A DNA stretch of 7,446 bases from Alphaproteobacteria bacterium. Lineage in GTDB: Bacteria; Pseudomonadota; Alphaproteobacteria; UBA8366. The notes under the pieces are model-generated. The model searched no databases. It saw only the letters and a list, made by a program, of their open reading frames with translations, and was not told the DNA's origin. Location of the stretch: the NCBI GenBank assembly GCA_029861675.1, contig JAOTYV010000245.1, forward strand, positions 1 through 7,446, given 5' to 3'. Both the position numbers and the translations under genes were made by a program. The stretch's first letter is position 1. Each line of letters begins with the position of its first letter. This document shows positions 1-5,159 of the stretch, piece by piece.

Positions 1-225
1 CGGCGTCCCGTCGGCGCCAATTTCGCCACGATCGAATTTAGCGCGCTGTTCCTTATCGGACAGGAAGTTATAGGCGGCGGACACCTCCTTGAAGCGCTGC
101 TCGACATTCTTGTCATCCGGATTCACGTCCGGGTGCAACGCCTTGGCCAACTTGTGGTATGCCCGCTTGATCGCGTCTTGGCTGGAGTCGCGCTTAACGC
201 CCAGAACTGTATAGGGATCTTTCAT
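1..225 (-). CDS. J-domain (DnaJ/CbpA-like) co-chaperone, N-terminal part only
   Basis: Reading the minus strand from ATG 225-223 gives 75 codons that remain open at the window edge, so only the N-terminus is present. It begins MKDPYTVLGV and has the J-domain hallmarks: a basic helix II (residues 18-30), the HPD tripeptide at 31-33 that stimulates the Hsp70 ATPase, and a helix III/IV region with RFKEVSAAYNFLSD (44-57). The following FDRGEIGADG resembles alphaproteobacterial CbpA-like DnaJ proteins with a C-terminal substrate-binding domain, but that half lies outside the window. It would act in the cytoplasm with DnaK in protein folding or stress response. The start is firm, because an in-frame TGA lies three codons upstream. 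An AGAGGG motif lies 10 nt before the ATG, and a small GGCT-GTC-AGCC inverted repeat (227-237) sits directly ahead of it. It lies 85 nt downstream of the lipoprotein gene on the same strand. Whether it is DnaJ-, CbpA- or DjlA-type cannot be decided here. Confidence 0.93.
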   Translation of the reverse strand, partial: MKDPYTVLGVKRDSSQDAIKRAYHKLAKALHPDVNPDDKNVEQRFKEVSAAYNFLSDKEQRAKFDRGEIGADGTP

Positions 226-308
226 CGGCTGTCAGCCCTCTCGACGCACACGGGCGAGCCCCGGCGCAGCACGGCCAACACCGGTTTGCGCACGATAACA
301 TTGCTCAC
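222..308 (-). CDS. candidate 28-aa small ORF coupling lipoprotein and J-domain genes
   Basis: A GTG at 308-306 opens a 28-codon frame starting MSNVIVRKPV and ending in TGA at 224-222. Its TGA overlaps the ATG of the J-domain gene (ATGA). Its GTG lies 2 nt after the TGA of the upstream lipoprotein gene, and a good Shine-Dalgarno match, GGGAGG, lies 10 nt before the GTG, inside the lipoprotein's last codons. The predicted peptide is basic, with valines and arginines, one cysteine and no recognisable domain or signal peptide. What is seen is the tight stop/start packing. That it is translated, for example to couple J-domain translation to the lipoprotein gene, is inference. A frame of this length can arise by chance in GC-rich DNA, so it may be plain spacer. 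Confidence 0.3.
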   Translation of the reverse strand: MSNVIVRKPVLAVLRRGSPVCVERADSR

Positions 309-310
309 GC

Positions 311-775
311 TCAAAATACCTCCCACCGGCCACCGCGCAACTTACAGGCGGTATTGCGCTTTTCCTCGGTTCTGCCTTCGACGGTCAGTGTGTGAATGAA
401 TTCACGGCAATACGTGCCGGTTTGGGCGCTGGTGCCGTCGCGAACCGCGGTGACGGTGCCCCAATTGCCCGACCGGGCGTTGCGCCATGTGATCCGCTTG
501 CCGATTGGCGCGGAGACTACCTGCCTCACCGATCGCTCCATCGCCACATGATCTTCCTGGCGCAGGAATTTTTCGATATTGGTGCCGGCCCAGGCGGACA
601 TGAGGGTGCCGGGCGGAATTGGCTTGACCGCGGTCTCGGCCCGTGCCGGTTTCGCGAGCGTGCCGCTGCGCCCTCCACCGAAAAGCGGACCACTCGGCGT
701 CCGCTCGGCAGGGGCGACGCACCCGGCAAGCAGCCCGGCGGCCGTAAAAATGATCAAATATTGTTTTGCGCGCAT
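311..775 (-). CDS. RT0821/Lpp0805-type surface lipoprotein (17-kDa antigen-like)
   Basis: This is a 154-residue predicted lipoprotein. Residues 1-18 form a signal peptide (MRAKQYLIIFTAAGLLAG) ending in a lipobox LAGC with the lipidated cysteine at position 19. Residue +2 is Val rather than Asp, which favours the outer membrane by the usual Lol rule. A Gly/Pro/Ala-rich linker follows to about residue 60. The C-terminal domain has a W98-R-N..SG-NWG block and a CREF...V.GR....TAC block (123-144) ending with GRWEVF, a pattern found in the RT0821/Lpp0805 surface-antigen family. The family has no defined enzymatic role and is usually considered a cell-envelope component. The frame is open further upstream to 922, but ATG 775 is chosen because the signal peptide begins there and AAGGA lies 6 nt before it. 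It is divergent from pdxH and upstream of the J-domain gene. Two cysteines (123, 144) could form a disulfide in the periplasm (inference). Confidence 0.85.
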   Translation of the reverse strand: MRAKQYLIIFTAAGLLAGCVAPAERTPSGPLFGGGRSGTLAKPARAETAVKPIPPGTLMSAWAGTNIEKFLRQEDHVAMERSVRQVVSAPIGKRITWRNARSGNWGTVTAVRDGTSAQTGTYCREFIHTLTVEGRTEEKRNTACKLRGGRWEVF

Positions 776-947
776 ATCGGTCCTTGCTCCCGGAAACGGG
801 GGCCATGGGTCGGAATTCAGATTTTCAACTCTATCAAAGAGCGATGAAATAGAGATAGGCAGTATTACATCGAATTTGAACCGAAACCCGTCTAGAAACA
901 TACGACCCACAGGCGCTACCACCTAAATACCAGGACAAAAGGCACCA
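776..947. promoter_or_regulatory. divergent intergenic region, lipoprotein / pdxH
   Basis: This 172-bp spacer must hold the promoters for both divergent genes, because each is the first gene on its strand here. I see no convincing pair of -35 and -10 hexamers in either direction. The clearest structure is a 6-bp inverted repeat CTCTAT (829-834) / ATAGAG (849-854) with a 14-nt spacer. An overlapping alternative pairing is CTATC (831-835) / GATAG (854-858). Position 931-942 (AGGACAAAAGG) supplies the pdxH ribosome-binding site. The region is more AT-rich than the flanking genes around 811-880. Confidence 0.4.
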
Positions 948-1529
948 ATGGCCGAAAACGACCCTATCACGCGATTTGTCGAATGGTTCGAAAAGGCGAA
1001 AGCGAGCGAGCCGAACCTGCCGAATGCGGTATCGCTCGCGACGGTCGGCGCGGACGCGCAGCCATCCTTGCGGATGGTCCTGCTCAAACATGTGGATGAC
1101 CAGGGTTTCGTCTTTTACACGAATTTGGAAAGCCGCAAGGGCGTCGAGCTTGCGGCGAATCCGCGGGCTGCATTGCTATTTCATTGGAAGTCCCTGAAAC
1201 GCCAGGTCCGGATCGAGGGTCCGGCGGAAGCCGTCAGCGATGCGGAGGCCGACGCCTATTTCGCGTCCCGGGACCGGGGCGCCCAACTCGGCGCCTGGGC
1301 TAGCGACCAGTCGCGTCCGATGGCGGGCCGGTTCGATCTGGAAAAGCGCGTGGCCAAATTCACCGCCCAATTCGGCATCGGGACGGTGCAACGGCCGCCC
1401 TTCTGGTCCGGCTACCGAATCGCGCCGCGCCGCATGGAGTTCTGGAGCGAGGGAAAATTCAGACTGCACGAGCGCGAGCAATTCGTCCGTGACGGCGCCG
1501 AATGGCGCGTTGAACGCCTGTTTCCCTGA
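948..1529 (+). CDS. pdxH: pyridoxamine/pyridoxine 5'-phosphate oxidase
   Basis: PdxH is an FMN-dependent cytoplasmic oxidase that converts pyridoxine 5'-phosphate or pyridoxamine 5'-phosphate to pyridoxal 5'-phosphate with oxygen, the last step of de novo and salvage vitamin B6 synthesis. The 193-residue protein shows the family landmarks in order. These are the FMN-binding RMVLLK (42-47), FYTNLESRKG (56-65), FHW..LKRQVRIEG (78-91), a YF.SRDRGAQLGAWASDQS stretch (104-122), PPFWSGYRIAPRRMEFW (150-166), and the C-terminal RLHER plus W186 and RLFP that close the substrate site. Its length is close to other alphaproteobacterial PdxH proteins and somewhat shorter at the N-terminus than the E. coli enzyme. 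The ATG at 948 is preceded by AGGACAAAAGG. The transporter gene follows after only 5 nt, suggesting co-transcription. Two PLP-dependent enzymes, HemA and a class III aminotransferase, are encoded nearby on the other strand. Confidence 0.97.
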   Translation: MAENDPITRFVEWFEKAKASEPNLPNAVSLATVGADAQPSLRMVLLKHVDDQGFVFYTNLESRKGVELAANPRAALLFHWKSLKRQVRIEGPAEAVSDAEADAYFASRDRGAQLGAWASDQSRPMAGRFDLEKRVAKFTAQFGIGTVQRPPFWSGYRIAPRRMEFWSEGKFRLHEREQFVRDGAEWRVERLFP

Positions 1530-1534
1530 AGACC

Positions 1535-2470
1535 ATGACGATGACTAGCAGCGATCAGAATGATCGGCAGGCCGAGCAATTTGCCAACAATCGGTTGGCG
1601 CGACTGGCGACATATGCGTCGGTCAGTGTCGCGCTCTGCCTGATCGCGATCAAGACGGGCGCCTGGCTGATCACCGATTCGGTCGCCCTGCTGTCCAGCC
1701 TTATCGACTCGCTACTGGACGTTTTTGCATCGATCGTGACCCTGGTCGCGGTCCGCCATGCACAAGTCCCGGCCGACCGGGAACACCGCTTCGGCCATGG
1801 CAAGGCGGAGGCCATTGCCGCGCTTGCCCAATCCGCGTTCGTTATCGGGTCGGCGGTCCTCCTGCTGTTCGAGGTCGGGGGGCGGCTGCTCCATCCGCGC
1901 ACCATCGAGCGGCCCGAAGTCGGCATCATCGTGATTCTGGTATCCATCGGACTGACCCTGTCCTTGGTGATTTTCCAGCGCTGGGTCGTATCGCGCACCG
2001 GTTCGATCGCGATTACGGCCGATTCACTGCACTACCGGGGCGATCTCCTGATGAACGCCGCGGTCATCGCGGCACTTGTATTGAGCGCATGGGGCGGCTG
2101 GGCGCTCGCGGATCCGGTGTTCGGCGCCTTGATCGCCGGGTATCTCGCCTTCAACGCCTGGCGCATTATCCGCAAGGCGCTCGACATGCTGATGGACCGG
2201 GAGATGCCGGAGACCGACCGCATGCGCATTTACGAAATCGCAAGCTCACACCCCGACACCCATCGAGCGCACGACCTCAAGACCCGGCGATCCGGGAACA
2301 CCGTGTTCATCCAGCTTCACCTGGAGATGGATCAGGACATGCTATTGATTCGGGCGCATAAAATCGCAGATGAAGTAGAAGCCATGATTCGTAAGGAATT
2401 CCCGGACTCCGAAATCATTATCCACCAAGATCCGGAAGGCATCGAGGAAGACCACGATCAATTCCGCTGA
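1535..2470 (+). CDS. cation diffusion facilitator (FieF/YiiP-type) metal efflux transporter
   Basis: This is a 311-residue inner-membrane antiporter of the CDF family, which exports divalent metals such as Zn(II), Fe(II) or Cd(II) in exchange for protons, usually as a dimer. About six hydrophobic segments span residues 25-210. The transmembrane metal site is D58-x3-D62 in TM2 plus H166-x3-D170 in TM5, the Asp/His pattern of FieF/YiiP. The loop site D81..H84...H88 (in ADREHRFGHGKAE) is also present. The cytoplasmic C-terminal domain (from about 215) keeps the likely binuclear-site residues H239, H246, H262, H275, H297 and D299. All three YiiP sites therefore look intact. ATG 1535 and ATG 1541 are in the same frame and both plausible, and no strong ribosome-binding site distinguishes them. 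The gene begins 5 nt after the pdxH stop, so translation is probably coupled. The actual metal cannot be assigned from sequence alone, so I give no gene symbol. Confidence 0.93.
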   Translation: MTMTSSDQNDRQAEQFANNRLARLATYASVSVALCLIAIKTGAWLITDSVALLSSLIDSLLDVFASIVTLVAVRHAQVPADREHRFGHGKAEAIAALAQSAFVIGSAVLLLFEVGGRLLHPRTIERPEVGIIVILVSIGLTLSLVIFQRWVVSRTGSIAITADSLHYRGDLLMNAAVIAALVLSAWGGWALADPVFGALIAGYLAFNAWRIIRKALDMLMDREMPETDRMRIYEIASSHPDTHRAHDLKTRRSGNTVFIQLHLEMDQDMLLIRAHKIADEVEAMIRKEFPDSEIIIHQDPEGIEEDHDQFR

Positions 2471-2515
2471 GACGAGCCATCGACGCCCCGCGCATAATCA
2501 GGCCGAGACCGCGAT

Positions 2516-3265
2516 ATGACAGACACGAAAAAAAATTTGATCCTCACCGGCGCCAGCCGCGGCATCGGCCATTCCACGGTCAAACGCTTTTCGGACGAAG
2601 GCTGGCAAATCATCACCTGCAGCCGCGACGACGTGCCCGAGGCGTGCCAGCGGGATCCGAATTGGACCCGCCATATCCCGGCCGACCTGTCCGATGCCGC
2701 GTCCGTCGCCGCCTTCACCAACGAAGCGCTCGATGCGCTGGAAGACCAGCCCTTGCACGGATTGGTCAACAATGCGGCGCTTTCGCCAAAGACCGATTTC
2801 AACGAACGGCTGGGGTGCCTCAATGGCAGCTTGGACCGCTGGCGCGACGTGTTCGAGCTGAACTTCTTCGCACCCTTGACCCTTAGCCGGGATTTCGCCA
2901 CGCCGCTCAGTCTTGGCGCCAAGGACGGAGGCGCGGCGATCGTCAACATCACCTCGATCGCCGGGCATGAAATTCATCCCTTTGCCGGCTCGGCCTACTC
3001 CACGTCGAAGGCGGCGCTCTCGGCGCTAACCCGGGAGATGGCGGTTGAATTCGCCACGCTCGGCGTGCGGGTCAACGCGGTCGCGCCGGGCGAAATCGAG
3101 ACCGAAATGATCGGTGAGGAATACGAACCCCTGATCAACCGGATACCGATGCACCGGATGGGAACGCCGGAGGAAGTGGCGAGCTGCGTTTTCCAGCTTT
3201 GTTCGCCGGATTTCGGGTACGTGACGGGAACCGAGATTTTCGTTACCGGCGGCCAGCATTTGTAG
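2516..3265 (+). CDS. SDR-family NAD(P)-dependent oxidoreductase
   Basis: This is a 249-residue classical short-chain dehydrogenase/reductase with a single Rossmann domain. It has the cofactor-binding TGASRGIG (11-18), D57-L58 at the adenine ring, NNAA (85-88), the structural/catalytic N116 (ELN), catalytic S147 in ITSIAG, and the Y161-x3-K165 pair in YSTSK. These are followed by the PGEIETEM loop (191-198) and a typical VTG.EIFVTGG C-terminal end. All four catalytic residues (N, S, Y, K) are present, so it should be an active oxidoreductase, probably a tetramer. The substrate is unknown: such enzymes act on sugars, 3-oxoacyl groups, steroids, alcohols and others. An Arg after the Ser in the glycine loop and R37 after strand 2 suggest NADP(H), but this is weak evidence. 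It starts 45 nt after the transporter stop with only a poor ribosome-binding site, and could be the third gene of the pdxH unit. It converges on the PadR-like gene with an 11-bp gap. Confidence 0.93.
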   Translation: MTDTKKNLILTGASRGIGHSTVKRFSDEGWQIITCSRDDVPEACQRDPNWTRHIPADLSDAASVAAFTNEALDALEDQPLHGLVNNAALSPKTDFNERLGCLNGSLDRWRDVFELNFFAPLTLSRDFATPLSLGAKDGGAAIVNITSIAGHEIHPFAGSAYSTSKAALSALTREMAVEFATLGVRVNAVAPGEIETEMIGEEYEPLINRIPMHRMGTPEEVASCVFQLCSPDFGYVTGTEIFVTGGQHL

Positions 3266-3276
3266 CGCGGCCGCTC

Positions 3277-3807
3277 TCAGCGCGCCTGCAGCGCCTGGAA
3301 CCAGCCGAGCCGTTGTTCTACCTGTGCGATTTCCAGGTTCAGCCAATCGCCAAGCGGCCCCGTTTCGTAGGAGGACTGCAAATCCTTGAGCCGGGCCAGT
3401 TCGGTCTCGCACATTTCAATCATCAGTACTGCCTGTTCCGCGCGATCCGCGTCGTCCAGCAAATTGAGAAACCGGATCTTCAGCGCGATAACCAGCTTCG
3501 AGACATCGTTCGCCGGCGCCCGAACGTTCGACGTCATGAGCACCCTGAAAGCTTCACGTCCGGCGTCGGTGATGCGCAGTTCCGCGGTCTCCCGCGCGGC
3601 CGTGACGCCGTCGATCGTCACCAACCCCTCATGACTGAGAAGTTCCAGCGACGTGCCGAGCAAATCCAGCGACGGGCCAGTTACGCGTTCGACGAAATGC
3701 CGTATCCCGCTCGCAAGCGCCGCATAGGGCATCGCGCGTTCAAGCAGGGTGCCCAGCGCCGCCAGACGGATTGCCTCGCTCGGGATCAGAGTGTTGTCAC
3801 GGTACAT
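3277..3807 (-). CDS. PadR-like winged-helix transcriptional regulator downstream of hemA
   Basis: This 176-residue protein has a predicted winged-helix DNA-binding domain at its N-terminus, roughly residues 8-92. A helix-rich start (SEAIRLAALGTLLERAMPYA) leads into LLGTSLELLSHEGLVTIDG (49-67) and a wing strand ending ETAELRITDAGREAFRVL (73-90). This follows the PadR pattern of a recognition helix, 'E.GLV', and 'L/IT..G...F'. The C-terminal part (about 104-170) is alpha-helical with charged heptad-like stretches, consistent with the dimerisation helices of PadR/Vir-type regulators. The frame extends upstream to 3852, inside hemA. ATG 3807 is preferred because AGGGAG lies 7-8 nt before it, overlapping the hemA stop codon, and because the conserved part starts there. 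It lies 11 nt after the hemA stop, so the two are almost certainly co-transcribed. Its DNA target and inducer are unknown. Hypothetical winged-helix protein is the conservative alternative name. Confidence 0.75.
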   Translation of the reverse strand: MYRDNTLIPSEAIRLAALGTLLERAMPYAALASGIRHFVERVTGPSLDLLGTSLELLSHEGLVTIDGVTAARETAELRITDAGREAFRVLMTSNVRAPANDVSKLVIALKIRFLNLLDDADRAEQAVLMIEMCETELARLKDLQSSYETGPLGDWLNLEIAQVEQRLGWFQALQAR

Positions 3808-3818
3808 CGCCGGCTCCC

Positions 3819-5036
3819 TCAAGCTACCATTTGCAGCGACAACCGCTGCCAAGTGTCTATTAGCGCCACGACCAGCCGGTCCATCATTTCGTCCGTATGC
3901 AGCGGGGTCGGCGTGATCCGCAGGCGTTCGGTGCCTTTGGGGACGGTCGGGTAATTGATCGGCTGGACGTAAATTCCATATTCATCGAGCAACAGATCGC
4001 TGGCTTCCTTGCAGCGCACCGGATCGCCGACCATCACCGGCACGATATGCGTGACCGACGGCATCACGGGTATCCCCGCTTCGCGGAGTTTCGCCATCAA
4101 GGTCCGCGCGCGCTCCTGATGCCGCGCGCGAAGGGCGCCGCCCTCCTGCCCTTTGAGCGTTTCGATGCTGCGCAGCGCACCGGCCGCGATCGCCGGCGGC
4201 AGGGCGGTGGTAAAGATGAAGCCGTCGCCGAAGGACCGGACAAAATCGATCAGCGCGGTGGACGCCGCGATATATCCGCCGACCACGCCGAAGGCCTTGG
4301 CGAGCGTCCCCTGGATCACGGTAATCCGGTCCATCACGCCGTCGCGTTCGGCGACACCGGCGCCCCGGGGACCGTACATGCCCACCGCATGCACCTCATC
4401 CAAATAGGTCATGGCGTTGTAGCGTTCGGCAATATCGACCAATTCGCCCAGCGGGGCGATATCGCCGTCCATCGAATACACCGATTCAAAGGCGATCAAC
4501 TTCGGACGATCCGGATCGTCGGCGCGCAACAACCGCTCCAGGTGATCGGTGTCGTTGTGACGAAAGATGCGCTTATCGACCCGGCTGTGACGCATGCCTT
4601 CGATCATCGAATTGTGGTTGAAGGCATCCGAATACAGGATACAGCCGGGCACTTTCGCGGCCAGCGTCGCCAGCGCCGTCATATTGGCGACATACCCCGA
4701 GGTGAACAGCAATGCCGCCTCGGTCCCGTGCAGCTCCGCGAGCGCGCGTTCCAGCAGGACGTGATAATGGTTCGTGCCGGCGATGTTGCGGGTGCCGCCC
4801 GCGCCGGCGCCGCACCGCTCCAGGCCCTCTTTCATCGCCGCGATGGTGTCGGGGTTCTGTCCCATCCCGAGGTAGTCGTTCGAACACCACACGGTGACGT
4901 CGTTAACCACATCCCGGTCATGGCGCAGGGCACGCGGATAGTCGCCCGCCTGACGCTCAAGATCGGCGAAAACACGGTAGTTTCCCTGCCGTCTCAGATC
5001 GTCCAGCTGTTCCCCAAAATAGGCTTCATAGTCCAT
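3819..5036 (-). CDS. hemA: 5-aminolevulinate synthase
   Basis: HemA is a cytoplasmic PLP enzyme that condenses glycine with succinyl-CoA to give 5-aminolevulinate, CO2 and CoA. This is the first committed step of heme (and where present bacteriochlorophyll and B12) synthesis in the C4 pathway. The 405-residue protein is full length for the bacterial family. Visible family residues include R21, N53 in [10 protein letters not shown] (50-59), the glycine-rich [13 protein letters not shown] (76-88) with T82 and N84, and H141 in FNHNSM, which stacks on the cofactor. D213 and H216 in [12 protein letters not shown] and the Schiff-base K247 in [13 protein letters not shown] follow, then R373 in RLRITPTP. 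These positions are one residue off the Rhodobacter capsulatus numbering, so I judge it a true ALAS and not a related KBL or AONS acyltransferase. A weak GGGAAC precedes the ATG, and a candidate promoter lies at 5099-5126. The PadR-like gene follows after 11 nt, and the class III aminotransferase lies upstream on the same strand. Confidence 0.96.
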   Translation of the reverse strand: MDYEAYFGEQLDDLRRQGNYRVFADLERQAGDYPRALRHDRDVVNDVTVWCSNDYLGMGQNPDTIAAMKEGLERCGAGAGGTRNIAGTNHYHVLLERALAELHGTEAALLFTSGYVANMTALATLAAKVPGCILYSDAFNHNSMIEGMRHSRVDKRIFRHNDTDHLERLLRADDPDRPKLIAFESVYSMDGDIAPLGELVDIAERYNAMTYLDEVHAVGMYGPRGAGVAERDGVMDRITVIQGTLAKAFGVVGGYIAASTALIDFVRSFGDGFIFTTALPPAIAAGALRSIETLKGQEGGALRARHQERARTLMAKLREAGIPVMPSVTHIVPVMVGDPVRCKEASDLLLDEYGIYVQPINYPTVPKGTERLRITPTPLHTDEMMDRLVVALIDTWQRLSLQMVA

Positions 5037-5098
5037 GGCAGTTCCCGATTCCGCGATCCGAGGCGCAACGGTATCCTAAATCCTTGCGCACGCGGATT

Positions 5099-5126
5099 AA
5101 TATATCACTACGCCCCGCCAAACCAA
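5099..5126 (-). promoter_or_regulatory. candidate sigma-70 promoter for hemA
   Basis: On the minus strand, TTGGTT (5126-5121) and TATATT (5104-5099) are separated by 16 nt. The -10 matches the consensus at 5 of 6 positions and the -35 at 3 of 6. Transcription would begin near 5092, leaving a leader of about 55 nt before the hemA ATG. It is the only AT-rich patch in the gap between the aminotransferase and hemA. Read-through from the aminotransferase gene is also possible. Confidence 0.45.
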
Positions 5127-5136
5127 TATGGGGCGT
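5110..5136. repeat. 7-bp perfect inverted repeat overlapping the hemA -35 region
   Basis: ACGCCCC (5110-5116) and GGGGCGT (5130-5136) are perfect inverted copies separated by 13 nt. The spacer contains the candidate hemA -35 hexamer (5121-5126). As DNA it could be an operator for a dimeric regulator with half-sites centred 20 bp apart, about two helical turns. As RNA it could form a hairpin in the 3' untranslated region of the aminotransferase message. No run of T follows on the minus strand, so a standard intrinsic terminator is not supported. Confidence 0.5.
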
Positions 5137-5159
5137 CATCACATCTTGGCAATGAAGGG

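Noticed and set aside
392..847. Plus-strand 151-codon frame opposite the lipoprotein gene
   Set aside because: Low-complexity Gly/Arg-rich translation with no ribosome-binding site. The opposite strand has a signal peptide, lipobox and family motifs.
776..922. N-terminal extension of the lipoprotein frame up to ATG 922
   Set aside because: It would bury the signal peptide and lipobox 49 residues inside the protein. ATG 775 has a good ribosome-binding site.
2498..2977. Minus-strand frames of 159-164 codons opposite the SDR gene
   Set aside because: The SDR frame has the full set of cofactor and catalytic motifs. The antisense frames have none.
3808..3852. Upstream start for the PadR-like gene at 3852
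   Set aside because: It would overlap the hemA coding end. ATG 3807 has AGGGAG at proper spacing and fits the start of the conserved part.
3199..3954. A 251-codon plus-strand frame opposite the PadR-like gene
   Set aside because: It is in antisense register with the PadR-like gene, overlaps the end of the SDR and the end of hemA, and has no family features.
5110..5136. Intrinsic terminator after the aminotransferase gene
   Set aside because: The 7-bp stem is good, but the minus strand continues AGTGATAT rather than with a U run, so I kept it as an inverted repeat only.
5099..5159. FNR-type (TTGAT-N4-ATCAA) site before hemA
   Set aside because: Oxygen control of hemA is known in some alphaproteobacteria, but no acceptable match to the FNR box is present in this gap.
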